Shown here: positions 36,953 through 45,825 of the stretch, piece by piece
Layout of the letters: every line of letters begins with the position of its first letter
How positions within the stretch are numbered: position 1 is the first letter of the stretch
From: Alkalihalobacillus alcalophilus ATCC 27647 = CGMCC 1.3604
GTDB lineage: Bacteria; Bacillota; Bacilli; Bacillales; Bacillaceae_D
NCBI RefSeq assembly: GCF_000292245.2
Contig: NZ_ALPT02000013.1
Span: 4,097-68,096 of the forward strand
Length of the DNA: 64,000 nt
Reading direction: 5' to 3'
Translations under genes and position numbers: made by a program
Notes under the pieces: model-generated
What the model saw: only the letters and a program-made list of their open reading frames with translations
The model's database searches: none
Told to the model about the DNA's origin: nothing

Positions 36953-37315
36953 TTAACCAAACGTTTTCTGGATGGCTTCAAGAACGCGATCAGATTGAAA
37001 TGGTTTCACGATAAAATCTTTAGCTCCCGCTTGAATCGCGTCAATAACCATCGATTGTTGTCCCATCGCGGAACACATAATAACTTTAGCACTTGCATCA
37101 AGTTCCTTAATTTCTTTTAAAGCGGCAATTCCATCTTTTTCTGGCATTGTAATATCCATTGTCACAAGATCCGGTTTTAGCTCTTTAAATTTTTCAACAG
37201 CTTGCACACCATCTGCTGCTTCTCCGACGATGTTGTATCCACCTTTTGTTAAGATATCTTTAATCATCATTCTCATAAAAGCGGCATCATCCACGATTAA
37301 GATATTCTTTTTCAT
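36953..37315 (-). CDS. cheY: Chemotaxis response regulator CheY
   Basis: Single receiver-domain protein whose phosphorylated form binds the flagellar switch. The 120-residue form starts MKKNILIVDDAAFMRMM; an ATG nine bases upstream lies inside the AAAGGA site. Asp9 and Asp10 bind metal, Asp54 is the phosphoacceptor, and Lys104 sits in IVKPF. It lies between fliY and fliO as in B. subtilis. Its usual kinase, CheA, is not encoded in this operon. Confidence 0.95.
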   Translation of the reverse strand: MKKNILIVDDAAFMRMMIKDILTKGGYNIVGEAADGVQAVEKFKELKPDLVTMDITMPEKDGIAALKEIKELDASAKVIMCSAMGQQSMVIDAIQAGAKDFIVKPFQSDRVLEAIQKTFG

Positions 37316-37340
37316 TTTCGTCATCCTTTCTATTGCTTGC

Positions 37341-38525
37341 TTATGTCAAATTTTTCACACGTTGTTCTTGACTAATAATATCGGTCACCCGAACACCAAA
37401 ATTCTCATCAATGACAACAACCTCACCTTTTGCGACAAGTTTTTGATTGACTAAAATATCAACTGGTTCACCTGCTAGCTTGTCTAATTCAATGATAGAA
37501 CCTTGTGTAAACCCTAATATATCTTTAATTGATTTTTTTGTTCTTCCTAATTCAACCGTTACTTGAAGCGGAATATCGAGTAGCATATTTAAATTATGAG
37601 ACTCTGAATCTGGTAAGGCAGGTTGTCCAAAATCGGTAAAGACAGCCGGTTGAACATCGACTTCTCGATTTTGTATTTTTGTTCCGAGATGTTGCTGCTC
37701 ACGTTTAGAAATGGGCTGATTCCACTCTTCCTTTGTACGATATGAAGATTCATTATCGATAGTATTTTTTGATTCCACTCGATTAATCGGCTCATCAAAC
37801 AACTCCTTTTTCTCCTCCTTTAGATGAACACTTGGATTCATTAATTCCTCAATCATTTTTTTCGCAAACGATACCGTTACTAATTGCATGATGTTTGAAT
37901 CAATTAAATCCCCAACCTTTAAACGAAAGGAAATCTTCACTAGCGTTTGTTCATCAGGTAATTGCTCCACTCCAACACCTTGTTTAACATCCATTAAATC
38001 GATACTTGGTGGTGAAATATCGACCTTTTTATTAAAGATCGTTGACATGGAAGTTGAGGCAGAACCCATCATTTGATTCATCGATTCCTGAACCGCACTT
38101 AAATGCATCTCCGTTAGATCAGAAGTTGAGGGCTTTCCTTCCCCGCCTAACATTAAATCAGCAATAATTGCTGCATCATTTGTATGAATCACTAATAGAT
38201 TCATTCCTTCAAAACCTTCCGTATACTGAACGTGGACTGCCACATGCGGTTTTGGAAATTCTTCATTTAAATTCTTCCGTTCGATTAAACTCACTTTTGG
38301 AGTTGTAATGTCAACTTTTTGATTTAAAAGAGTTGAAAGTGCTGTCGCTGCACTGCCAAAAGAGATATTCCCTATTTCTCCAAGAGCATCCTCTTCAAGA
38401 TCTGATAAATAATCCGATACATATAATGAAGAAGATTGATTGAAATCATCATTGTTTTTATCATCTGTCATGCCATTTAAAAGTGCGTTAATTTCTTCTT
38501 GGGAAAGCATGTCATCACTCATCAT
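37341..38525 (-). CDS. fliY: Flagellar switch/CheY-P phosphatase FliY
   Basis: C-ring protein that combines a CheC-like phosphatase with a FliN-type domain. The 394-residue product starts with an MLSQEEINALLNG motif resembling that of FliM, has phosphatase motifs in EDALGEIGNISFGSAATALS and in the repeat containing SAVQESMNQMMGSAST, a variable linker (about 215-300), and a C-terminal SpoA domain (LDIPLQVTVELGRTKKSIKDIL). It overlaps fliM by 11 bases. Confidence 0.94.
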   Translation of the reverse strand: MMSDDMLSQEEINALLNGMTDDKNNDDFNQSSSLYVSDYLSDLEEDALGEIGNISFGSAATALSTLLNQKVDITTPKVSLIERKNLNEEFPKPHVAVHVQYTEGFEGMNLLVIHTNDAAIIADLMLGGEGKPSTSDLTEMHLSAVQESMNQMMGSASTSMSTIFNKKVDISPPSIDLMDVKQGVGVEQLPDEQTLVKISFRLKVGDLIDSNIMQLVTVSFAKKMIEELMNPSVHLKEEKKELFDEPINRVESKNTIDNESSYRTKEEWNQPISKREQQHLGTKIQNREVDVQPAVFTDFGQPALPDSESHNLNMLLDIPLQVTVELGRTKKSIKDILGFTQGSIIELDKLAGEPVDILVNQKLVAKGEVVVIDENFGVRVTDIISQEQRVKNLT

Positions 38526-39507
38526 TTAGTGCCTCCTCAATCTGTTCGGTTACTTGAACAGCCATTTGTTTTTTTACTTTACCTGGTTGAGCATAAAATT
38601 TTGCTTCTCCACCAACATAAACAGTTAACGGTTCTGTAATCAATCGATCTAATTCAATCACATCACCATAATCTAATTGGAGAAATTCTTCAATCGTAAT
38701 ATTCGAGCGTCCTAATTCTGCTTGAACAAGCAAAGGAGCTTTTCTTACATTAGATTCAAGATTCATAAATTCACTTGGTTCTCGCTCTTTTTTCTTTTCT
38801 TGCATCCAATAATGTAGAGATAGTTTTGGTAGCACCTCTTCTAAGACGACATGGGGTAAACAAAGATTTATCATCCCTGATGTTTCCGCAATCGTTGTTG
38901 ATAAGGAAATAACTACGACCGTCTCATTCGGTGAAACCATTTGTAAAAATTGAGGGTTTACTTCTAGGTCCTCCATTTCTGGTTCGAGTTCAACAATCGA
39001 AGTCCAAGCATCTTGAAAATTATCTAATGTTCGCTGAAACAACTGTGACATTATTTTTGTTTCTATTTCAGTCAAATTTTCAACTTTATTCACACTAACA
39101 CCTTTACCACCTAACAAGCGGTCAAGCATTGCATAAGCAATCTGAGGATTAATCTCCATTATAAAACGCCCATCCAATGGCTTCGGTTGAAAAACATTTA
39201 AGATCGTCATCTTCGGAATGGAACGGACAAATTCCTCGTACGGAAGCTGATCCACAGAGGTTACTGAAATTTGTACATAAGTCCTCAATTGGGCGGAGAA
39301 AAACGTTGTTAGCAATCTAGCGAAGTTCTCATGGATTCTCGTAATACTACGAATCTGATCCTTTGAAAATCGTAAGGCCCGTTTAAAATCATATACTCTA
39401 ATTCTTTTCTCTGACTCTTCTTTTTTTAATTCATCTGCATCCATCTCACCTGTCGAAATTGCCGATAATAAGGCATCAATTTCTCCTTGTGACAATACAT
39501 CAGCCAT
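38515..39507 (-). CDS. fliM: Flagellar motor switch protein FliM
   Basis: C-ring protein that binds CheY-P. The 330-residue form starts MADVLSQGEIDALLSAI, the CheY-binding N-terminal peptide, then a CheC-like middle domain and a C-terminal SpoA domain (VQAELGRSNITIEEFLQLDYGD). An earlier in-frame start at 39528 is upstream of the GAGGTGA site and rejected. Confidence 0.96.
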   Translation of the reverse strand: MADVLSQGEIDALLSAISTGEMDADELKKEESEKRIRVYDFKRALRFSKDQIRSITRIHENFARLLTTFFSAQLRTYVQISVTSVDQLPYEEFVRSIPKMTILNVFQPKPLDGRFIMEINPQIAYAMLDRLLGGKGVSVNKVENLTEIETKIMSQLFQRTLDNFQDAWTSIVELEPEMEDLEVNPQFLQMVSPNETVVVISLSTTIAETSGMINLCLPHVVLEEVLPKLSLHYWMQEKKKEREPSEFMNLESNVRKAPLLVQAELGRSNITIEEFLQLDYGDVIELDRLITEPLTVYVGGEAKFYAQPGKVKKQMAVQVTEQIEEALNDE

Positions 39508-39554
39508 GACATTCACCTCGCAATCCATCCAAACAAAGTTCGTTTAGTTCTTCG

Positions 39555-39986
39555 TTATTGGATAACCCAACTCGTTGTATAAACACGAACAACCTCACCA
39601 ACACTTAACAATTGATTAATCTCTGTTTTTAGCTCTTTTTCGAGCTCTTCCATACCTTCTCTACCTTCTAGTTCACTTGCCGTTTTTTCAGATAATGTGT
39701 GTAAAATCAAATGATTTACTTGAAAATCTCTTTTTTCAAGTTCCTTTAATGAATCGTCTGAATCTAATTGAATAAAGAAGCTAACACGGATAAAATCATT
39801 TGATTTTAAATTCGTGACAATTTGTTCGGTTTCATAAGATACACTAATAATTTGTTCAATTGATGCTTCATCTGATGCTATCGCTGGTTGATTGAATTGA
39901 TTCACAACAACTATCGCTATAACTCCAACCAATGTTAAAGCAATCAGTATAATCATAACGATCGTAAGAATTTTGTTCTTTTTCAT
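39555..39986 (-). CDS. fliL: Flagellar basal body protein FliL
   Basis: Stator-associated membrane protein. The 143-residue product has one N-terminal membrane helix (about 8-29, ILTIVMIILIALTLVGVIAI) and an extracytoplasmic domain ending near GEVVRVYTTSWVIQ. The ATG overlaps the flbD stop by four bases. Confidence 0.92.
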   Translation of the reverse strand: MKKNKILTIVMIILIALTLVGVIAIVVVNQFNQPAIASDEASIEQIISVSYETEQIVTNLKSNDFIRVSFFIQLDSDDSLKELEKRDFQVNHLILHTLSEKTASELEGREGMEELEKELKTEINQLLSVGEVVRVYTTSWVIQ

Positions 39987-40198
39987 TCTCGGTTCTCCAT
40001 TTCTTTATGAAGACCAACTAGACCAATGGATTGATAAAGTTGATTGATTCGTTTCTGAACATCGTAAAAATCGTCTTTTACGATAATTTTTTTTCCACTT
40101 AGTAGTGTAATCGTCGTATCTGGAAAAGTTTCAATTTGCTCAATTTGTAATACATTTAATAAAAAAGGCTTTCCATTTAGGCGAATCAATTCAATCAT
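39983..40198 (-). CDS. swrD: FlbD-family protein SwrD
   Basis: Short FlbD-family protein, called YlzI or SwrD in B. subtilis, where it increases motor power for swarming. A start at 40198 gives 71 residues beginning MIELIRLNGKPFLLN, the family norm, and DTTITLLSGKKIIVKDD follows. No ribosome site lies next to this ATG; a strong AGAAGGAG lies beyond a perfect hairpin. An upstream ATG at 40246 would add 16 residues (MEKEQGLDSILAHNNT) with a weaker GGAG upstream. The start choice is therefore uncertain. Confidence 0.85.
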   Translation of the reverse strand: MIELIRLNGKPFLLNVLQIEQIETFPDTTITLLSGKKIIVKDDFYDVQKRINQLYQSIGLVGLHKEMENRE

Positions 40199-40209
40199 CG
40201 TATTGTTAT

Positions 40210-40231
40210 GGGCTAGAATTGAATCTAGCCC
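40210..40231 (-). promoter_or_regulatory. Hairpin between ribosome site and swrD start
   Basis: GGGCTAGA and TCTAGCCC form a perfect eight-pair stem with a six-base loop. It lies three bases after AAGGAG and 11 bases before the ATG at 40198, with no T tract. Folding would bring the ribosome site to about 14 bases from the ATG. Confidence 0.5.
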
Positions 40232-40261
40232 TTGCTCCTTCTCCATTTACTCATGTCTCCA

Positions 40262-41080
40262 TTAACGTTTTAAATTAATTAATTCCTGTAAAATATCATC
40301 AGAAGTTGTAATAATTCTTGTATTGGCTTGGAATCCACGTTGAGCGACAATCATTTCGGTAAATTCTTCGGATAAATCAACATTGGACATTTCGAGTGTC
40401 CCTGCCACTAACGTACCCGTACCATTCGCACCTGGCGTCGTTAACTCAGCCGCAACACCCGAGTTAGGGGTCGTCACAAATAAGTTTTCACCTGCTTTGG
40501 CTAAACCTTCAGCATTCGGGAATTTTGCCAAACCTATTTGGACATCAGTTTCAATCAATTCCCCTTCCGCATTAATAATATTAATCGAACCATCTGCTCC
40601 AATCGAGAAACTCTTAATATTATCTAGATCACCCGCAATGTCGATAAAATTAATTGGGGCACGGTCTTCACCTAGTACCTGAAGCCCACTTGAATTCACT
40701 AAATTTCCAGCAGCATCTAAGTAAAAGTTACCTGCTCTTGTGTAATACTCCGCATCCCCATCTGTCACAACGAAATAACCATCTCCGGAAATCCCTAAAT
40801 CTAGAGCACGACTTGTATTTTGTAAACTTCCTTGCGTATGAATCGTATCAATCGAGGCAAGCTGCATACCAAGCCCAACTTGTGTCGCATTAACCCCACC
40901 ACGACCCCCAGCAACCGGTGCTGTTGCTCCTGATAATTCTTGAGAGACCATATCAGAAAATGTCGTTCTTCCTTTTTTAAAACCGAACGTATTGACATTT
41001 GCGATATTATTACCAATCGTATCTAATTTAATTTGCGAGTTTTTCATTCCAGAAATCCCAGAATACATTGAACGTAACAT
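40262..41080 (-). CDS. flgE: Flagellar hook protein FlgE
   Basis: Hook subunit. The 272-residue product has the conserved N-terminus MLRSMYSGISGMKNSQIKLD with IGNNIANVNTFGFKKGRTTF, a short central region, and the C-terminal helix EFTEMIVAQRGFQANTRIITTSDD, which with the N-terminus forms the core coiled coil. The compact size is like B. subtilis FlgE (sometimes called FlgG). AAGGAAGTG precedes the ATG. Confidence 0.94.
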   Translation of the reverse strand: MLRSMYSGISGMKNSQIKLDTIGNNIANVNTFGFKKGRTTFSDMVSQELSGATAPVAGGRGGVNATQVGLGMQLASIDTIHTQGSLQNTSRALDLGISGDGYFVVTDGDAEYYTRAGNFYLDAAGNLVNSSGLQVLGEDRAPINFIDIAGDLDNIKSFSIGADGSINIINAEGELIETDVQIGLAKFPNAEGLAKAGENLFVTTPNSGVAAELTTPGANGTGTLVAGTLEMSNVDLSEEFTEMIVAQRGFQANTRIITTSDDILQELINLKR

Positions 41081-41168
41081 ATTGACACTTCCTTTTTATT
41101 TGATTAGCTGTATCGCTCATTCAACAGCTATAAAGCTTCCTCATAGTAGGTCCAGCTTCTTCGTTCAT

Positions 41169-41561
41169 TTAACGTCTATCATCTATTACAATTGTTCCAT
41201 TTATGTTAGAGAAGATTTGCTCAGTTGCTTCTTCCCTTTTTAAAGCCGTAATAACTGTTTCATTTTTAGCACTAATAATTAAAGCCGCCTCATTCGTTAA
41301 AACAAGTGAGTCATTGATCCCCATTTTTTTAGCTTGTTGTACTTTATCGCTTATCTTTTGCCATGTCATTTCATTAATGGAAATGCCCCGTTCAAGCATG
41401 CGGCCTTCAGCATGTTTACTTACTTTTAATGGTGAAGTTGATTCAAGTTCTTTTTCTAAAAAGCTCCTAAACTCTCCTGAAGTGGAGCGCTTAGCTAAGT
41501 TCTTTTGCGAAAGCGAATGTGGATGGACCGTTTGTAAGGAAGCTAATATTGTCTTATCCAT
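41169..41561 (-). CDS. Conserved flagellar operon protein (TIGR02530 type)
   Basis: A 130-residue protein of the family named only as flagellar operon protein. The core KVSKHAEGRMLERGISINEMTWQK and VVLTNEAALIISAKN-like C-terminus fit the family. It lies between flgD and flgE, its usual location in many Bacillaceae and clostridia. The role is not established; placement suggests hook assembly. It starts at ATG 41561 after GAGGTGGA. Confidence 0.8.
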   Translation of the reverse strand: MDKTILASLQTVHPHSLSQKNLAKRSTSGEFRSFLEKELESTSPLKVSKHAEGRMLERGISINEMTWQKISDKVQQAKKMGINDSLVLTNEAALIISAKNETVITALKREEATEQIFSNINGTIVIDDRR

Positions 41562-41566
41562 CCTTT

Positions 41567-42085
41567 TTATTCCACCTCGTTCTCCTTGTCATCATTACCA
41601 TCATTTGAACCAGATTCTTCAGGTGGAGTTGAAACAGGTTCAACCTGTACTAATTGGAAATTGCTAATCCATGTATTATTGTCTAATAACAAACGCAAAC
41701 TTCCATCTGTTTCAATTTTGACCGACTTCACAGCATTTTCTAAATATTGAACATCATGGCCGACACCATTTTCATTATCAATGAGCTGCATCCATTGCAC
41801 GTTTTTACCAATTAGCTGACTATGAGTGACTAAACTTTGCGTAATTTGCATATCAACCATATATTGCATGGATTGATTGAGATTCGTCATTTGCTCAAGA
41901 CTTGAAAACTGGGCCATTTGTGAAATGAATTCACGATCATCCATTGGGTTTGTTGGGTCTTGGTTTTGCATTTGGGTAATCAAAAGTTTCAAAAAGTCAT
42001 CCTTCCCAAGCATATTAGAGCCACTTGATTGTGTCGGTTGATTTTGAATACTTGAGAGCCATAAATTATTGTTAATCGTCGTCAT
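41567..42085 (-). CDS. flgD: Flagellar hook-capping protein FlgD
   Basis: Scaffold at the hook tip for FlgE polymerisation. The 172-residue product has the family N-terminal signature GKDDFLKLLITQMQNQDPTN followed by SQMAQFSSLEQMTNL. It is shorter than the proteobacterial form and has an acidic, low-complexity C-terminus. It precedes the TIGR02530-type gene and flgE. Confidence 0.92.
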   Translation of the reverse strand: MTTINNNLWLSSIQNQPTQSSGSNMLGKDDFLKLLITQMQNQDPTNPMDDREFISQMAQFSSLEQMTNLNQSMQYMVDMQITQSLVTHSQLIGKNVQWMQLIDNENGVGHDVQYLENAVKSVKIETDGSLRLLLDNNTWISNFQLVQVEPVSTPPEESGSNDGNDDKENEVE

Positions 42086-42102
42086 CTTATCCCTCCCCTA
42101 CT

Positions 42103-43443
42103 TTACACTTGTTCATCAAACGAATAAGATTCTAACCATTCATAAAAACTAGCTTCATCCTCTTCATTTTCAAACATAGGCTTCTCTTTTTCTTGTTCTT
42201 TCTGCTGTGATGATTGTCCATTTTCTCGTTCAAACCGTTCCTTTTCTTCCGTTACTTCAATTCGATCCACTTGAAGTTGCTGCTGCTGTAAGGACTGACG
42301 CAATTGGTTAATTTGGGATTCAATTAACTCTCTGGCACTCCCCGTTTGAGCGGTAATTTTCGCGACTAAACTTCCTTCCTGTTGAACAATTTGAATGTCT
42401 AATCTCCCTAAATGTTCAGGATAAAGTCTCACTTGAATGGTGTTAGCTGCTCCATTTGTCGTACTCGATAACAATTGTCGTTGAAATATTTGTTCTAGTT
42501 GCTTCAAAAATTGCTTTTGCATCACTTCTGGCTCTTGATTCACACCAAGTCGAATCGTTGCTTGTTGTGCGTGTGACATTGTTTGAGAAAAAGGCATGTC
42601 TGAGATTTTATGGTCCGGACTCGCTTCTCCTCGATTTAATTGAGGCATATCGACAATCGTATGATGGGATTGATTTAAACGTTGAATTAAAGTTAGCTGT
42701 TCACCCTTTTGCTTCTCCATACTCGTTTGAGAAAAAGTCCTGTTTTCTTGTTTAGTTTGCAACAAGTGTTCTTTTATGTAAGTCAGCACTTGTTTAACAT
42801 CTGTTGACTCTCTGTTAGCTGTTGACTGCTGAATAAACATAAGTGCACGCTCTAATCTTTCATTTGAACCACTTTCTAGTGACAATTGTGTTAGTTTTTT
42901 TTCAAGCATTGACCAATCTTTAGCCTCAAATTGACCAAAAGAAGCAACCAATTGAACCAAAGGTGGACGTTTATCATTCACTTCTTGGTTTGACTGTAAA
43001 AAAGCAAGCAGAATTTCTTCTGGAAAAAGCTCGATAAAATCAAGTAATAATGAACCATCCCGTTCGGATTCATTTACTAGAGGCTCATTTATGTCTTGTT
43101 CTGTGATTGGTTCGTTTGCTAATGAAAATAAATGAAGGAGCCAATTTGTCAGCTGTTCTTCTAGTTCAACCGTCTGCTCTAAACTTTCATTTCCACTAAA
43201 AATACGAACCATTTGTTCAAGTGAAAGCTCTTTTTCATTAACTGGCTCCTCTTTTAACCACTCTAAAAAGGTTTGGCTAGCAACAGTTAATAGCTCGGTA
43301 GAATCCACTAATTGAGTTGTCGGTTGTAATGTTTTATTTAACAGCTCTGCAAATGGTGATGAAGTTCCTTTTTCCCCTTGCTTTTCAAGAAGCTGAAACA
43401 TTGAGTTTTGATTAGTAGGAGCTAGATTTACAACGTTCTGCAC
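42103..43443 (-). CDS. fliK: Flagellar hook-length control protein FliK
   Basis: Secreted molecular ruler that triggers the FlhB switch. The 446-residue product is Gln- and Glu-rich over most of its length, as is typical, with the conserved C-terminal domain IQVRLYPEHLGRLDIQIVQ followed by IESQINQLRQSL. The start is GTG at 43443 with an ideal AAAGGAGGTGA site. It lies between the ylxF-like gene and flgD. Confidence 0.88.
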   Translation of the reverse strand: MQNVVNLAPTNQNSMFQLLEKQGEKGTSSPFAELLNKTLQPTTQLVDSTELLTVASQTFLEWLKEEPVNEKELSLEQMVRIFSGNESLEQTVELEEQLTNWLLHLFSLANEPITEQDINEPLVNESERDGSLLLDFIELFPEEILLAFLQSNQEVNDKRPPLVQLVASFGQFEAKDWSMLEKKLTQLSLESGSNERLERALMFIQQSTANRESTDVKQVLTYIKEHLLQTKQENRTFSQTSMEKQKGEQLTLIQRLNQSHHTIVDMPQLNRGEASPDHKISDMPFSQTMSHAQQATIRLGVNQEPEVMQKQFLKQLEQIFQRQLLSSTTNGAANTIQVRLYPEHLGRLDIQIVQQEGSLVAKITAQTGSARELIESQINQLRQSLQQQQLQVDRIEVTEEKERFERENGQSSQQKEQEKEKPMFENEEDEASFYEWLESYSFDEQV

Positions 43444-43480
43444 TGTCTCACCTCCTTTCGATTAAAAAGAACAGAAAAAA

Positions 43481-44053
43481 TTAATTATCGGCAAGTCTTT
43501 TCATTATTTCTGCTGCCCTTTCACTCTCTAAGCGAGCAATAATATTCCCTCGCTGTTCAGGTGAGATTTGCATGAGATGAGCCATTGTGTCGTCAATTGA
43601 AAGCTCTGCAATGATCCGAGCGGCATTCTTCGCTGACATGTTTTCATAAATGTGACCAATTTCATTGACAGAATTGACTGAAGTGGCCTGTTCAGCTGTT
43701 TGTAATGGTTCTGTCATTTCTATTTCTTCCTGTAACTGTCCATTCTCTTGTTCAAGCTCTGTAATCAATATGTCCTTTTCTTCTATTGATTGATTAAGAA
43801 CAGCTAGTTGCTGTTGTTGTTCGTTTAATTGGAGTTGCAATTGCTCGATTTGAGCATTCATTTCAGCTTCAGCTTCATTTGCGGTTAACTGTGAAATAAC
43901 CGGTAATGAACGAGCCATATCCTTCATCCGATCAATTGTCGGGTGTTCTACGACCGTCATTAAGACGATAGCGACGGTTAACAATACGGCTGCAGGAATG
44001 ATAAATACCATTAAAAACCATGTTCCTTTTCGTTGCTTTTTCGTTTCTTTCAT
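43481..44053 (-). CDS. ylxF: YlxF-like / MotE-type flagellar membrane protein
   Basis: A 190-residue protein with one N-terminal membrane helix (about 10-32), a long coiled coil (about 65-115) and a C-terminal MgtE N-like domain, AKNAARIIAELSIDDTMAHL, ending RAAEIMKRLADN. This architecture matches YlxF of the B. subtilis fla/che operon and MotE, a FliG-like export and motor chaperone elsewhere. It follows fliJ by 16 bases. Its function in Bacillus is not firmly known. Confidence 0.82.
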   Translation of the reverse strand: MKETKKQRKGTWFLMVFIIPAAVLLTVAIVLMTVVEHPTIDRMKDMARSLPVISQLTANEAEAEMNAQIEQLQLQLNEQQQQLAVLNQSIEEKDILITELEQENGQLQEEIEMTEPLQTAEQATSVNSVNEIGHIYENMSAKNAARIIAELSIDDTMAHLMQISPEQRGNIIARLESERAAEIMKRLADN

Positions 44054-44069
44054 TCGCCATCACCCTGTT

Positions 44070-44507
44070 TTACCTTTTGGAATACATCAAAACCGACATT
44101 TCATCCATTAAAACGTTCTCTAAATGGGTTTGTTCTTGTTCATACGCTGTTTGTTTGATTTCTTTCATTTTTTGGTATTTTTTATGTTCGATCGTTCGTT
44201 CTACTAGCTCTTGCTGTTTTTTTTGCATATTATTTCGAGCGATTTGAGTTTTAATTTGTTGTTTGTTAATCTCTTCTTGCAAACGCAAAAATTGAGATTG
44301 CTGCTGCTGAATATCACCAATCGTAATTCCTGTTTGAATTTGATTGCGAGCATTATCTTCTAAACTTTCTTTTGACTTTAATAAGTTATATAAAATCGTT
44401 GCCTTCTGCTCAAAATCATCGACTGCTTTTGAATAAATCGATTGCCCTTCTTTTTTTTCTCTTTCCTTTAATTCCATTACTTTTTGCAAAGAAAAGTGGA
44501 AGGCCAT
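44070..44507 (-). CDS. fliJ: Flagellar export chaperone/stalk protein FliJ
   Basis: Coiled-coil central stalk of the FliI ATPase ring. The 145-residue form starts MAFHFSLQKVMELKEREK after AGAGGTG; an earlier in-frame start lies in fliI and is rejected. Almost the whole protein is predicted helical coiled coil, rich in Gln, Lys and Glu. It starts one base after the fliI stop. Confidence 0.92.
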   Translation of the reverse strand: MAFHFSLQKVMELKEREKKEGQSIYSKAVDDFEQKATILYNLLKSKESLEDNARNQIQTGITIGDIQQQQSQFLRLQEEINKQQIKTQIARNNMQKKQQELVERTIEHKKYQKMKEIKQTAYEQEQTHLENVLMDEMSVLMYSKR

Positions 44508-44508
44508 T

Positions 44509-45825
44509 TTACAACACCTCTTTACCAAACTGTTGAACTAATCGTTCGACCGAATCTGTTAATGAAACATTTTCTTCAGTCGTTTGTTGCAAAAATCGGA
44601 TAATATCCGGATAAAGAGCGACTGCTTGATCGATATCTGGTGATGACCCTCTCTTATAAGCACCAATTTGAATTAAATCCTCGGCTTCTAAATAAGTAGA
44701 AAGAACCCCTCTAACCTTTTTAGCAATCTGTTTATGTTCCGTACTGACAATATCATCCATGACCCGACTAATGCTTTTTAAAACATTGATCGCTGGATAA
44801 TGCCCTTTATTGGCAAGCTGTCTTTCTAAAACAAAATGACCATCTAAAATACCACGAACAGCATCTGCGATCGGTTCATTCATGTCATCACCATCAACTA
44901 ATACTGTATAAAAAGCGGTAATACTTCCTGCTACACTCGTTCCAGAACGCTCCAATAATTTTGGTAACATCGCAAATACACTTGGTGTGTATCCCTTCGT
45001 TGTTGGAGGCTCACCAATAGCAAGTCCAATCTCACGTTGGGCCATAGCAAATCTTGTGACCGAATCCATCATTAAGTTGACATTTAAACCTTGCTCTCGA
45101 AAATATTCAGCAATCGCAGTTGCTGTCATCGCCCCTTTAATCCGCATTAATGCCGGTTGATCAGAGGTCGCGACAACCATAACCGTATTTTTCAGTCCAT
45201 CCTCACCTAAATCACGTTCTATAAAATCCTTGACTTCACGTCCACGTTCACCAATGAGAGCAATAACATTAACATCAGCAGCTGATTTTTTAGCAATCAT
45301 CGCCATTAGTGTACTTTTTCCGACACCACTTCCGGCAAAGATCCCCACACGTTGCCCTTTGCCGACTGTTAGAAATGTATCAATGGCCCGGACACCTAAA
45401 CTCATTGTTTCTGTGATTCGTGGTCGTAACAACGGATTAGGAGGAGCACTTTCAGTCGGGAAAGACGCGAGCCCTTTAGGAAGTGACATTCCGTCTAATA
45501 ATTCGCCACAACCGTCAATCACTTTCCCAATTAAAGAATAGCCGACTTTTACTTGTAATGGTTTTCCTGTTGCCTCGACAAGACAACCTGGTGAAATTTC
45601 TGATGTTGAATTTAAAGGCATTAATAATACATTTTCGTCACGAAAACCAACAACTTCAGCCTTCACTTTTTTATTAAACTTTTTACCAACAAGGATATAA
45701 CACAGTTCACCGACTGATGCTTGAGGACCTTTGGCCTCAATCGTTAGTCCGACGACTCTCGTTACTTTTCCATACCACTTATAAGGAGATAATTCCATTA
45801 TTTTGTCAGCAATAAGCTTCTTCAT
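44509..45825 (-). CDS. fliI: Flagellum-specific ATPase FliI
   Basis: Hexameric ATPase that unloads export substrates. The 438-residue product has Walker A GSGVGKST near residue 165 and the Walker B and ABC-like segments NLMMDSVTRFAMAQREIGLA of the F1-beta-like family, plus GEPPTTKGYTPSVF. It starts at ATG 45825 and overlaps fliH by four bases. Confidence 0.96.
   Translation of the reverse strand: MKKLIADKIMELSPYKWYGKVTRVVGLTIEAKGPQASVGELCYILVGKKFNKKVKAEVVGFRDENVLLMPLNSTSEISPGCLVEATGKPLQVKVGYSLIGKVIDGCGELLDGMSLPKGLASFPTESAPPNPLLRPRITETMSLGVRAIDTFLTVGKGQRVGIFAGSGVGKSTLMAMIAKKSAADVNVIALIGERGREVKDFIERDLGEDGLKNTVMVVATSDQPALMRIKGAMTATAIAEYFREQGLNVNLMMDSVTRFAMAQREIGLAIGEPPTTKGYTPSVFAMLPKLLERSGTSVAGSITAFYTVLVDGDDMNEPIADAVRGILDGHFVLERQLANKGHYPAINVLKSISRVMDDIVSTEHKQIAKKVRGVLSTYLEAEDLIQIGAYKRGSSPDIDQAVALYPDIIRFLQQTTEENVSLTDSVERLVQQFGKEVL

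Noticed and set aside
36187..39528. A missing gene between cheY and fliO or fliM and fliL
   Set aside because: All gaps are short and the order matches B. subtilis; nothing is lost there.
41203..41667. Plus-strand open frame of 154 codons
   Set aside because: Antisense to the TIGR02530-type gene and flgD.
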